Positions 1-12,516 of a DNA stretch of 64,000 bases are shown in pieces. Origin of the DNA: Corydoras sp. C115 (taxonomy: Eukaryota; Chordata; Actinopteri; Siluriformes; Callichthyidae); assembly GCA_019802505.1 (NCBI GenBank), contig JAFMOC010000191.1, positions 248,001 through 312,000 on the forward strand. The letters run 5' to 3'. Positions within the stretch are counted from its first letter, which is position 1. Every line of letters begins with the position of its first letter. A program made the translations under genes and the position numbers. The notes beneath the pieces were generated by a model that saw only the letters and a program-made list of their open reading frames with translations, was not told where the DNA came from and did no database searches.

Positions 1-1943
1 TCCATCATTGTGCCAAGGGGATTTGTGTCATCGTGACGGCTTGAAACACTGCCTTAATCTGCCTCTGACTGTTTCATCGGCAGCCATTCTATTTCATAAA
101 CAGAAGCGAGTCAGTCTAAGTGTGGATTATTCCATTAATCTAGGGCTTATGAAGAAGCTAACAAGATGTGTAAATTGAGTCTTTATTTGTTTTCCTTGGC
201 GAGTTAGCGATAGCCGAGAGTGAGCTGAAGAATAAACTCCATTTCATCATCTGTGTTAATTAAGTAAGCTTAGGCTTAAGCTTCAGATTGCATTAGAGTT
301 CAGCCCTAAAGCTCAACCCAACCTGGTTCAAACGACATTCCGTACCTACGGTGATAAACAAACTACTTAAAATATAATCTTATGCTAATGTATTCCTGAC
401 TCTCTTGTACCTTTGTTTTACTAGTCGACTTTTATTTCTCCATAGGCCTGAATATTCAACTTACAAACATCCACCCAGCCCAAATTTTACCCAGGTTGCT
501 TGCGGTATTGCTTTTTAAACCCGCCCATTTGCATGCAGTAATTTACTTCACTTGTACTCGCGCCACATGGGAATTTTGCTTTGCATCGGATAAAAAAAAA
601 AGCATAAAAAAGCTGTTCTATGAAATGGAAAAATCCTTCCAGGGTAAATAAAACAAAATAAAATAAATGATCTTTAAAATACCAATGGCAGACAACTCCA
701 TTACATCTGCATCTTAATTAAGATCTACGGCGGATCCAGACGCTCGAAAGCAAAAAGTGGCTCGTCATCTTCGGCGCTGACGCCTGAAGCCGACTCTGAG
801 CTGCAAACGGATACAGTGTTGTCCTTAAGTGAGTTGAACACACCGGCAAACCATATCAAAGTGATCGAACGACACTGCAACAGGATCTAGCTGCTCCACT
901 TTTCGCCCACACAGAGTCACCGAGATACAGATCTGCTGCTTCCGCAACGAGGAAGAGGGAGGAGGAGGAGGAGGGGGGGGTGAACTTCAAACAGACAGTG
1001 GCATCCTGACGGACTCAGCGGTGACTCGGTTAGAGGGAGACGATCAAATAGAGCACACACTGAGCAGACGGCCTTCTCCTGCGCCGCGTGTTCCGCGGGA
1101 CCGACAGAGGAGTGGTGGCTGGGAGCAGCAGGCATTAACTACCTCCCTAAGTGGACTGAAGCGGGGCTTCAGTGACGCTACCTGCCTGAGGCTGGAGATG
1201 TGTACGACCTTGTTCTGTGGTTCTGTTCCTCAATCGCACAATCTCGGTAAAGCAGACCGGCGCACACACCGCGACAACGGCGCTGAAAGAGGCAAACAGA
1301 CTTTCTGAAAGCGTCCCACTCTGAATGCTGATGAGGCTCCTTTATGAGTCAGCTGCTCGGAGGATACTGGTGAGCACATCGCAGGCAGCTTCCACCCATC
1401 TGTATGTGCTTTAATGTGCCGTTTGATTATGTGCACCAGGAAAAAGCCTGCAGCCATCTGCTGCGTTAGTGTAGCTCGGAAAATCAAGAAGTGATGTTAA
1501 TATATACGTCTCATGTATTTAAAAGAGGACAAATCTATTAGACTGCCAGAAAGCTGTGATGTTTTTGTTTAGTGTGGATACGTCTTCTATGGAAACATAA
1601 TAAGACCTGAGGAAATGAACCTGAAGGCTGACTTAAAGCACCAATATGCAACAATAACAACAGCTTGAAAATCGTTTTGATGGTCCAGTGACTATAATCA
1701 GAGAGAATGGGGTCTTCCCTTTGTATGGTTCCATAACGGGACCTCCTGCTTCAGCACCATGTGTCGGGTTGAGTCGGGCACAACATCCCACCTTCTGGGT
1801 CATGACTGACTGACAGACTGACTGACAGAACTTACACAATGTCCCCGTTGTGCTAGTCATCCTCTAATTCTATATCAGCGTTCACAGGAAGAAGCTGGTG
1901 GCTGGACATTTCGCTAAAAGCACCGTCGGACACGGGTTCTTAC
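1..1943 (-). other. znf609: ZNF609 intron 3 (partial)
   Basis: This is the sequence downstream of the exon 3 donor on the minus strand. No match to the next ZNF609 exon is visible, so that exon lies off the left edge. About 720-1320 is richer in CpG than its surroundings and holds short open frames on both strands. Purine runs (954-979) and a TGAC-rich stretch (1803-1827) are the only simple repeats noted. Confidence 0.6.
725..886 (-). other. Short minus-strand open frame, possible cryptic terminal exon
   Basis: Between an upstream TAG (887-889) and a TAG at 725-727 there are 53 open codons on the minus strand with protein-like composition, ending EDDEPLFAFERLDPP. Possible acceptors, TTGCAG and TTTGCAG, precede the frame and fall within it. 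No ATG-led frame and no family match are evident. The opposite strand is also open over the same stretch, so chance is a real possibility. Confidence 0.15.
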
Positions 1944-2169
1944 CGTCCTCCGTCTCCTGCCACACGATGCCCTCGAGGTTGACGCTCGTTCCTGGCTCGC
2001 AAGGTCCCAAGCACTCAGGCTCAGTGCTCAGCGCCACGTCGGACGTGTTGACGGCCACCGAGCGCGTGCGCACCATCAGCTGCTCACACGTAGAGGAGAT
2101 GTCAGAGTTTCCCATTGCGTTTAAGAGATGAAGTGGAGGAGGGGCCGGCGTAGACACAGGGGACTCCAT
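1944..2169 (-). CDS. znf609: ZNF609 exon 3 (codons 247-321 plus one base)
   Basis: On the minus strand a clean acceptor, TTTATTCTGTAG at 2170-2181, is followed directly by ATGGAGTCC. The exon runs 226 nt to GAGGACG|GTAAGA, with the last exon base at 1944, so it ends in phase 1 inside a Gly codon. It encodes [19 protein letters not shown] and [20 protein letters not shown], matching the segment of human ZNF609 that follows ...VKSEK; the human start of this segment is also MESPVSTPA, whereas ZNF608 differs here. The conserved [11 protein letters not shown] block precedes the part of the family encoded by the next, large exon (LVVNVTWRNKTYVG in human), which is not in this window. It joins exon 2 in phase 0 without loss of frame. 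The open frame continues to 1882, but residues after EDG are intronic. Confidence 0.93.
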
Positions 2170-2817
2170 CTACAGAATAAAGGAGAGTGAAGAAAACGGA
2201 AAGCAGGTTAAGCCACTTAAGCGAGAGTGCGAGGAAAGACATTTAGATATTTGATTTGAGGCAACCGTTAATGTCCTCAGCATCGGGCCTCATTTAGAGC
2301 AAACACAGGAAGAACAGAGAAGCGGCAGGTGGGGCTGGACTCGTCTCAGTGTGAACATTGACCTACTTCAGCAATTAGGAACCAGGATGTGGGGTGAGGA
2401 GCAAGGCAGCGCGCTGAATCAGTGTTTAATTAATTTCACCTGCACTCGTAGCAGGAAACAAAGCCGAGGATGAGACACTGTATTGATGATGGGTCAATCG
2501 TTCGGTCAAAACACATGCACACTCCTTTTTAGGCTAAATGTAGCAGAAAATCTAAATCTGCATCCGAAATAACAACCGATTCCACACAAAGCAAAAACTG
2601 TAGAGAAGTATCTTTAAAAATATCCTAAATTAATAGTAGGCACTAAGTAGTAAGTGAAAAATCTCCATACTGCATTGCAAGCATCTGCAGGACACTGCAG
2701 CCCACCATTCAACCATGTGATCACTGACGACATCGACTTTTCACAAGTGGAACTGAGATACAACCACAAAATAAAACTAAATCAGGCCCAAAATTGAACT
2801 GAATTAATTGGGAACCT

Positions 2818-2951
2818 GCCCAGTGATGGATTGGCGCCCTGTTCTGGGTGTGTCTGCCCAGCGCCCAAAACGTTCTCCCCTGGATGGGCATGGGGGAACC
2901 CCCCCGCGACCCTAATATAGGATAAAGCGGAAGATAATGAATGAATGAATA
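2818..2951 (+). repeat. HE1-like tRNA SINE, 3' fragment
   Basis: This is the 3' half only: TGCCCAGTGATGGATTGGCG, CTGCCCAGCGCCC, TGGATGGGCATGG, then a tail of AATGA repeats. The tRNA-like head is missing, as is usual for 5'-truncated retroposition. Confidence 0.8.
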
Positions 2952-4439
2952 ATTGGGAACCTTAATTTCTTTATGAAATGAGGCACGGAAAAAATAACTC
3001 CCAACATTATTGTTATTAAGATGGAAGCATATGGTTGTCTAAAATGCATAAATTTTTTCACACATCATAAAACAAGAGTAAGAATTGAGAGAAGTGCCCG
3101 AATACTTCTGTCCACAGTGTAGGTCCATCCTTAAAACAGCAACCAGGGCCAGTGGTTTACTTTTAAATCAATTTAAAGTTTGCGAATCAGTTCCAGTTGT
3201 TGCACCACTTGGACGAACACTATCCCACAGAGGATACTGTACGTTGGCTTCACATGGAAAACCACCATGGCCAAAAATCTGTTCTCTATGAGAAGGACTA
3301 ATGTATGAAACCCTCACAGGCTGGAAATCTAGGTAACAGACAGAAGAGGGAATCCTGGCACAGACCGAAAAAAAAAAAAAAAAAATACAAGCTCCTGAAG
3401 AAACCGTGGAAATAATAAGTGCACAACACCCTCAAGGAGATGTGAACTTTAGTGTAATTATCGCATTGAAGTGAGATCATAACACATTCCAAAATTTCCA
3501 TTACTGTCTTTGAGCTCCAGCGCGAAACATAACACCAGTCTGAAAATCTAATGTCATCTTAACTGCTTGGTGATTTATGGCCACCATTATTTGCCAAAGC
3601 AGTGGCTGGTGTGTGAACAGCATGGGTAAGTCATCATCCAACTGTCAGCTCAGAGTCCGCTGCAGAAAATAAAACGCGCAGTGTCGGGTCTGAAAGTTTA
3701 TATTTCACTCTCTATTTGTACTTCTGACTTTATCTCACAGTGCAAACCCTTCAAAGCGCTCCCGCTGCTGTGCCAAATCCAGACATCCAGTGCTGTACAG
3801 AGCAGAGACGACACAATTAATCATTAATTGCGATTTCAAGCATCTCAATTCATTAAATAACACTAACAGAACTAAAGCACTAAAGTAACAGAACTCTCAA
3901 CACTGTGATGATGACATTCATAAGAATAGTACCTATAATCCCCAGAAGATTAGACCTGCTTTTTTTTTACCAACCAAATGGCAGGATCTCACCAGTTCAA
4001 CACAGCCTCTAAATCAAACCTCTAAAAAGCCAGTAAACAGAATATTAAACATATTTCACATGATGAACAGCGTAAGCTGAGGCATAATGATTAAGTGAAA
4101 ACTTTTTTTTTAACTCCCCATGACATAAGAGTCACTTTAAACATTTCTACATTAAAATGCCGTTAAAAACCCCGAATTTACTTAAAAAACTTGGAAACTT
4201 ACTGAGCTGCTTGGAAATGTTTGTACATGTGGATGTACAGCCCACATATGCTGGCACCCGTTCATTATTAGCAGCCTTTTTTTCCACCGGTGTAATGTGC
4301 TTGAAATCTGTCACCATTCATTTTCTGATGTTCAATTGAAAGCCTACTGATCAGTGAGATAAGGCTCCATTAGACATGGTGTTTAAGATTCAGGTTCTAA
4401 CTGGATCAGGAGAAAAGGCGGTTTTCATGTAATGACTTA

Positions 4440-4640
4440 TGAACCAGGCCAGCGGTCCCAGAGGGGTGTTTAAAACCTTCTGCAGCACTGCTGTGTCTGA
4501 TCCACTTAAAACAACACAACAATCACTAACACTTCACGGTCACATCGATGTCACTGCAATGCTGAGAATCATCCACCTGCTGACTATTAGAAAAGAGAGT
4601 AAGGACAATGTACAATATGTAGAGAAACAGATTAAATAAA
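4440..4640. repeat. Dispersed repeat of the GCACTGCAGTGACAC type
   Basis: It contains GCAGCACTGCTGTGTCTGAT, a decayed run of the family's ACAC...CACTAACAC segment, GTCACTGCAATGCTGAGAAT, and GTAGAGAAACAGAT. Other copies lie near 26.1, 27.4, 29.4, 31.3 and 53.1 kb. The family looks like a non-autonomous DNA element recalled from catfish and characin genomes. No coding capacity. Confidence 0.6.
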
Positions 4641-5249
4641 AAGTGCTATATACGGCACTGAAACATAATAAACCCAATAAACAATCCAAAGCTTAACTTC
4701 CATAGCTTTACGGTAACATATAACAGGTTTCGCATTCAAAACTGCTGTATTCTTTGCACAGCTTCGAGGTTACACTTGTACGATTGCTTTAATAATGTTG
4801 GTAATTAGGTTAAATGACTGTACAGCTTAACTGCATGAATCAATGAAACCCTATATGTATTTATAGATTTGTCTGATTGCTCCCTTTACTCAGGAGCATT
4901 AACTTGGCAATAAGCTTCCCACTGAAACCCGGTGCGCTTGATTTACCCTTAGTCGTAAGTTACAAAATAATAGCCTTCTGTTGCCGTGCAATTGATTTTC
5001 AATGAATTTCGAGACGGATTATTCCTAACAATGTAACTTAAACATCTTTAATATCCTCACTGCGTCCTTTCACTTATGTCTTTATGTGTTCATTAGCTAT
5101 GCAGACGTAGACCTTACATACAGAACACACTGCTGCAGGTAAAAGTCCTCTTTAATGTAGTTAAAAGATTTATTGTCTATTACTTTCACCTGCAACATCA
5201 TCATCTACGCTTAGAATTTGTCAGTTTCACCACTTCCTTCAACACGCTG

Positions 5250-5445
5250 TTGTAAGCTCAGTGGTTTTAGTGTTGGGCAATCAATCTGAAGGCTGGGTGT
5301 TTGATCTCCAGGTCCAAAAGTTGCCAACGTGGACTTTTGTGCAGGGCCCTTTACCCTCATTGCTTCAGAGGTGCTGCATCATGCACATGACAGACCCTGT
5401 GCTTTCACTACAACCAGAAAGCTGCAATGCGTGGAAGTCATTTTG
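5250..5445 (+). repeat. tRNA-derived SINE relic (DANA-like)
   Basis: The head AGCTCAGTGGTTTTAGTGTT resembles a tRNA A box, followed by ATCAATCTGAAGGCTGGG and a decayed B-box area. The GGGCCCTTTACCCTCA segment and an ACCAGAAAGCTGCAATG end match the widespread fish tRNA-SINE body. Confidence 0.55.
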
Positions 5446-5689
5446 AACAAACGGCACAGTTGAAATACAAAATGCCTTTGAAGTGGGGGAAAAATTTTGT
5501 GGTCTTTGAAAAAAACCTGGTTAATCCTAACTAGTGTCGCTAAAGCTTCTGAGATATATCCTAGAGGTAAATATTTTTGTCTGACAATAAATCCAAACCA
5601 AACCTGTGTTGTTGAAAGAATTGCTCGTGTGTAATCTTATGGGTGGCATACTTAGAACTGGATGGTAGCTCAGCATAAGTGGTATTTAA

Positions 5690-5860
5690 TTGCATTAGGT
5701 CATTCACAAGCATCCTAACCTGATGGTTGGGGTCAAAACAAAGGGTCAGCCATAATACAGAACCCCTGCAGCAATGGGAGTAAAAGGCCTGACTCAAGGG
5801 TTTAAATGCCCAACCTTCAGATTGATGGCTCACAATGCTGACCACTGAGCTACCACATGC
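5690..5860 (-). repeat. tRNA-derived SINE relic (DANA-like)
   Basis: On the minus strand it starts GTGGTAGCTCAGTGGTCAGC and continues ATCAATCTGAAGGTTGGGC. It belongs to the same family as the copy at 5250-5445 and lies in inverted orientation about 250 bp away. Confidence 0.55.
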
Positions 5861-7859
5861 ATTACGACTGATTATTACAGAACCATGATACAGAACCCCC
5901 TCACAAACTGACTCACCCCCTTGATATTGTAATCGTCTTAATCACACGGTTGAGTGAAAGAGTCACAAGAGAACGTTTGAGAGACCAAAAATGTAATAAC
6001 CTGAAAGCAACGCTCTGTAAATGCCAAAAAAACATCCTGTTAAAATGATTCTTTATGTAGCCGATTTAAAAATAATCAGTACACTCTGGCTACGAACTCT
6101 CAGAGGACCGCTCACAGCGTGATAAATAAGCTGCCCTTTCAACACGGCAATGAAAAACTACAGCAAGCAGTAAGAGGCAGAACAACTGACTCAACACACA
6201 AGAGCAATAAAAGCCCAAAAATCAGATTACACTCAATCCATCTTTTAGCCAGAGCTTGCAAAACTAACCCTAATGCAGAGCACCCTGGATAGAGTCTGAA
6301 GCACTGGCGGTGGGGGAGGGATGAGGGGGGAGTGGTTTCCAGCATGAGCCTGTGGACGCCTGGGTAACACGGGCGACCGTGAAATACAATCTGGCCTTTT
6401 GGAAAATGGGAAATGTAAAAACACTCAACAGATTACAGATGGCAGCTGCACCCGCATACACTTAGCACTTCAAAGCCTAACTTCATTCCACTCACTGAGT
6501 AACTTACAACGTGTCAAGAAGGATGTAAAGCGATCTGCCCACAAGAGAAGGGCCTGAGCTCATGAGGATGTAATGCTACCGATACTCAATCTGTACCTCC
6601 AATTTCATTTTAGCTTTAAATCAAAAGCACATTTGCCACCACCTTTTTGCACCGTGCTTTGCCGATGAACTTCTCATCGGGTTACGACAGGGACGCCGTT
6701 CTCTGGCCGCGCGTCTCGGCTTCGCGATCACACGGCCAATTATACCTTCGTGAGAATATTGGAGTCGAGCCTTGGTGTGAAGTTCACGGCTCGTATACTC
6801 CCATGGATTTTTTTACTAGTGTTTTGCGTAACGTTGGTGAAATTGCACTGCGAATACACAACAAGTGTGAAAACGAGAACTTGGGTGCGAGGTGTGACAG
6901 CTGCAGGAGAAACACGACCTCAAACTGCAGGCAGTCACTTAATCCAGAATCCAGAATGTGAAGTCTCGCGCTCTGACATGTTAAATGACATGGCTGTTCT
7001 TTTCATTAGCAAGAAGTGTTTTAAACGTAAATAGGGCCTCGCAGGAGATCGGAGGGGGTTGCACTACTATGATTCTCATTAAAAGCAAATACCAAGGAAA
7101 CATAAACCCAACCGCATGATCTCGAGCGGCTCAAACGGAGAAATACGGTGTGAAACGGAGCCCGGCGGTCACACGGTAACGTCTCAGGAATCATTAACAA
7201 AACAGCGAATATTCTCAGGAAAGCAATAGCACGAGGCTAATTGGTCTTAAAATCAAATGATTCCACAAGAGAATCGCGAGTGTAACGGAATACGACGGCC
7301 AAGCAACGTTTTTATGGGTCAGGGACGATTCGCATGATGGAGATGTTTTCCGAAGAGAAGAGGCTTCCAGAAGGGACATTAATTCCCTTTTATCCAGGCC
7401 CTCGGCAACGCCGTCTGCTTGTTTACCTGTTGCTAAGAGGACAGCTATCCAACATTTCCCACTAGACATCTTAAGAGGAAGTAATACTGAGAGAATAAAA
7501 CAACCTGCCTCGCCAAAGCAGAATCAATCAGTCTGCAAAGAGCTGAGCCGCGCCAGGAGGGGATGAGATAAGCCGACGGAATCAATGCTGCCTAATAAGC
7601 AGGAAATATGTAAATCAACCGAGGGGTGCGCACCAATCTCCCGATAAGATCATGCACTTTAATAAATGTGATGGCTTTCTACAAAAGAACCCTGGACTGC
7701 TATTATTTTCTGTTTTATTGCCGATGACAATTCAATACCATTGTCATCTAAAAAGCGGGGCCCTCCAATCAGCATTCTTTTTTATTTTTTATGAATGAGA
7801 TTCATCCAGATGATCATTTTCGTTCCAGATGAAAATGAATCGACGTTGAGACGATTGAA

Positions 7860-7905
7860 TACTTTGTGGAAACAGTTTGGGGAAGGCCCTTCCCTGTTCC
7901 ACTGA
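7860..7905 (+). mobile_element. Tc1-like transposon remnant (very short)
   Basis: AACAGTTTGGGGAAGGCCCT followed by TCCCTGTTCCA matches the part of fish Tc1-like transposase that precedes the second catalytic-region motif. Only about 45 bp is recognisable. Confidence 0.4.
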
Positions 7906-9872
7906 TATGAAGAATAAGAACAGGATGTCCTAAAAGCTCCTGTATGGGCTGCGCTCGTCTTAAAGGAAGGAGAGGGCAGAGATCATAACTCACCCCTGAG
8001 TCACTTCAGTACCTCTATATGAATCATCAGTATTGATTCCTAAACCAACGGCTGTAAGGGTTTTGCTTAAACAATAAAACAAACAAATAACCTTAAAACC
8101 AATGCAAATCCAGTGACACAGTTTCCAGCTACTGTAAATAGAGCACAAATAAAAGGTCAAACGTCTAAGAACAAAGATCTTTACTGTTACGGATCCATAA
8201 CGGCTTCAGGCGGAGCATTAGAGAAGCAATAAAAACAAATCATTTTTAATCTAATTAACAAAAATAACTGTGGGGAAAGGCAGAAGTCATTGTTAACTGC
8301 TGGTCACACCTTTGAGGAGTAATCAATCAGATCTACTTCATCGTTCCTATACTTGTTAAATGTACCTCGACCAAACAAGCCCTTCATGTTTCTGCTCATG
8401 TTATCAAGTGAGAACAGCTGATTAATCAGGCTGATTTTTATACGAGCATGTTTTTTATAGACGCTTTAAATAATGAGTGGTTTTAACATCAATCAAGCTA
8501 ATTCGTCTATAAACCACGTACTATTCCTACAGTCTACACTATTGCAGTGAATTTTGGGGCAACAAAATCAAGCTGAAACATAAAGATACTGGATTTTTAG
8601 ATGTTGGAATTACACTACATGAATAATAGTCCCGGGACACACCATAATCACTTTATTCAGATTCTCATTGCTAAAATATATCAAACACTGTCATAGTTCA
8701 TCTTGCACACCTTTGAGATGAACTACATTGAAGATTGTAAACAGGATTGTAAAAAAGGTGTCCCATTCTGAATTTACAACAATTTACAAGTTTAGTTTAT
8801 TAAATACGTGCAAAAAGATAAACAAATAATAATAATAACAGCAATAACAATGGCTTAAATGGAGTGAAACTTGGTGAAACTATTGAAGGCTTGACTGTTT
8901 GCGTCTCAATGTATTCACCTCCTAACACATAAACGCGAGTTAATGTCTAACAGCAAGACTCTATAATCACAGTACAAATTCCAGACATAGTTGTGCTCAG
9001 CTGTTGTAAGGACATAGAATGCAGTTTAGTAAAAACTGGTGGAACTTGACTTCCACTTGTCAGTATAAATCCAGTGTCTTAATGCCTTAATGACTTAATG
9101 AGGCTTTGCATGAGAAGCCAAGAACAAACAATATTTAGGTTTTGACAATTACAGTGTTCGCTTCATTGTGTCCTAATAAAGCCCAAACTACCCTGTGTTC
9201 ACTGTTAACAATGGAGTCTGGAGCAGAGTCCTGTTTGTCTGCTGCAATCGACAAGGCATGGCAGGAATAATGAGAGAGCTTTAAATGGACGTCTCTTGGG
9301 TTGTGAGAAAAACATTGAGAAAACGCTAACGCGCCATTAAAAATTAAACACACCCCCCCCCATCATAGCAGCTAATAGAAGGTCTGTTTCACCATCCAAC
9401 AAATCCTGAGGTATGAGGGCTGTTTGATTTATTAATAAAAATGTCTAGATGAGTGTAGATGGCGGTTTTAGATAAACATCTGTAATGCCTGAAAGCTTTT
9501 GCACTGCCAGGGTAAAGGGAAAGCAGGTTGTCTACTCTGCAGTTCGTTGCCTAGTTACAAAAAATAAGCAATAAATGAGGCACCAACCAGGAAAGAGTCG
9601 GTGAAAAAGATCATGGAAAGCAGTTTTGCATTTTTTTTCGACAGGATCAACCAATAAAAATGAGGTAATCAGGGTCGATCCATTGAGATACTTTGGAATG
9701 TGTATTGTAAAATGTGTATAAGCAGGGGGAGGACATACAGGCTAAACATCAGCTGGCTGTTTATATGAATCTGTATTTCCATTTATGGTACATGATTTAA
9801 AATAATGTATTGCACATCACGCATCGCATCACTACCCGTTTTTATAATATTAATTACATCATATTTATGTAA

Positions 9873-10040
9873 GAAAGTTATTTAGGAGACGTTTTTATCC
9901 AACACGACGTACAACTATTTTTGATGTTCAGGGTCAGAACACGGTGGTCCATACAGAATTTGTGTGAAGTAATAAGGGTTAGAGCCTTGTTTAGGAACCC
10001 ACATTGGAATCCTCAGTGGACCTGGGATTTGAACACACTG
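9873..10040 (-). repeat. tRNA-derived SINE relic, 3' part (DANA-like)
   Basis: TATTTAGGAGACGTTTTTAT is the reversed form of the family's end (AAGCGTCTGCTAAATG type). AATAAGGGTTAGAGCCTTG and CAGTGGACCTGGGATTTGAA follow in the expected reverse order. Confidence 0.5.
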
Positions 10041-12489
10041 GGGGGGGGTTCCACTGGGGTGTGTAAGCCAATTTAAACATAAAGTGCTGCAGTTAGTGGC
10101 TTAGTGTCAAAACCTTAAACAAATAAAGAAAGCATTTTGAAAGCATCTGCGTTTCCCCTCATCCACACATTTTAAACCAAAGCTTTTTTAAACCCCTCCG
10201 TGTTAAAGGTTTCATAACGATTGGGTAGCGAGCCGACGACATGTAAACCTAAAATAAAGTACTGCTCTTTATGTTAAGCTGTATCTGTGCAGACGCAGCA
10301 TTGCACTCTGGTCTTTTAGCCAGATAGATTGGCTTTCTCCTCAGCAGGTGCCTAGAGCACCATTCTCCAACTCGGGTCTGTCGAACCCTCCCCCATCCTT
10401 TCTCCAGCTCTTTTTTCCCTGACCTCAGTGCCACTGGCGAGCTTTCCCTGTATTGTTTACTGCCTCAGGGGAGGCAAGGCACGGGGAGCAGAGACACTAA
10501 GGGCCGTGAGCTGCCCTCCTTCCTTTAGTAAAAAGAGGCGACCTGCATTCCTCCCGGCTGCTGTCTGAGAACTAAAATGGAAGCTTGTAAAGAGAGGAAT
10601 GCTGCCAGTGTTTCACTTACCCAAGAAAAAGGAACTGCTCATTCTGCAGTTCAGTGCTGCTCTCAGCCTCACGGCCAAATAGAGTGTAGGAAGCTGCGTA
10701 AAAGATGGTGTGAGTTATGGGGACCGTTCTGCGCGACTTGTCCAATTATTGTTTTTCACTTCGACATGGGACAAGTTGTTCTGGATGCATTTCTGTTTTC
10801 AAACATGCAAACAAGACCTCCAATGGACAAAAAAAGGGGCTGAGTAAGACAAAGAAACGATCCAGATGTCAGATGCGTGCACTGACGAACTGCAGCACAC
10901 GGCGGACAAAGAGCAAAAGCAGATGTATGTGGGACAGGACCGAATCTGAAGCCCCAAAACCAACTACCCCCTCTCTGCACAATAACCTGCCAGCGTGACT
11001 CCTAGTCATTTACCGACAACGGTATCGGTTACAATAATAATCCACATTCTTGTCAAGGTCACCCTATTGAAACAAGGAGGCCGTCCTAAAGACGAAATCC
11101 AGATAAACGGCTGAGAGGAGCGGCACGGATTTGGCCGTCTTTATCCCCCACGCTCGCATTTGCCCCTTGTCTCGCACCAAATGAAGGCAGCCTGCATGCT
11201 TCCTCAAGTCTGCGCCACTTTCCTGTATCACACTAATCCACTTCAGGGCTGAAGCATTAAAAAAAAAAAAAAAAACAGAGCCAGTCATAAAAGTCAAATT
11301 CAGCTCCATAAATCAAATTACAATTACGTCTGACGCTCCATTGTCTCACGCGGCTGTAATCACTTAACCTTTATGACAGCATTCATAAAGGAGCAAACAG
11401 TCGTTAGATATTCAGGGCAGCAAAGTCCTTCATTTGATTAATAAGTAAATCAAGACTCGTTTAATTATCACCGGACAAAGTGGATCCATCTATTAAAATA
11501 GCTTTTGTTATATCCGACTCCCCCCCCCCCTCCTCCACTCACCTCCCTCCACCGATGTTCCCCATTTGCCACCAGCAAATGGACTTTTGTAAGCTGCGTG
11601 GTCATTAAAGGAGAGTTGTTAGAGTCAGTAGGTCCCTAGAGGCCTCGGCCTGCAAACTATTTATAGACAGTGAGCATTTGCAGTTTCCTCTAAATAGAGG
11701 AGAGCCTCCATGTGGGTGGTAGTGCCTCCAACAGACAACATATGTGGGCCGAAGTATGGAAATGTCTTTTTCCAGAGTCTAGAGATGAACTTCAACCTCA
11801 AACCACAACCAGTATCATCATGCCCCAGTCTGGTGAGTTGTTCAGGGCAGGGTGCTGATTAGAAATGCCACAGTGACTCAAAAAATACATTTGCATTCTG
11901 CAACAAACTCTCTTGCTTTTTGCTTAGCTGGGAAGAAAGGTGTAAGGTTTTGCATGACCTCCCGTACATGCACTTTCTACTTCACTAGCAGATCACTGAA
12001 AGGAGACTTCAGACTTGATCGGGCTGCTCTCCCGGAAGGGTTTTACATCATGCATGAAATGAAAGCGCTCTCTCGGCTGCCAGAACGGCAGAACTTTAGC
12101 CGGCAATCTGTAAACGTTGAAGTCGATGTGACTCGTGTGAGATTAAGGACTGCGATTTAATAAAAACCCTTTGCACCTCCATCCTTGTACCTGCTGCACA
12201 GAGCGACGCTTCATTATCTCAAAGGGAAATCTAAAAGCTCCTGAGACTCATCTAATGAGCACAACCGTCAGTGTTTAGCGGGAAAATATATGTATAGAGG
12301 CTGTGACGGCGAAGCTGCTGATTCCCATGGACCACCCAGAAGAATGAAAAGGACAATCTCCTTGCCCCTCTATTGAAGCCATGGCCTCCTCAACGTGACC
12401 TTTCAAAGCTTGCTGTGGTTTGGAACATGAACATACATTCACTTTCACACATTAACAGGTAAGAGGACTGATATAGCTCATCAGTGTGC

Positions 12490-12516
12490 TTGTTTTTTTT
12501 TTTTTTTTTTTTTTTT
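12490..12516 (+). repeat. Poly-T tract
   Basis: An uninterrupted run of more than 20 T, near CTTAAGCGGC. It may be the poly-A end of an old minus-strand retroposon, but no body is recognisable next to it. Confidence 0.8.
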
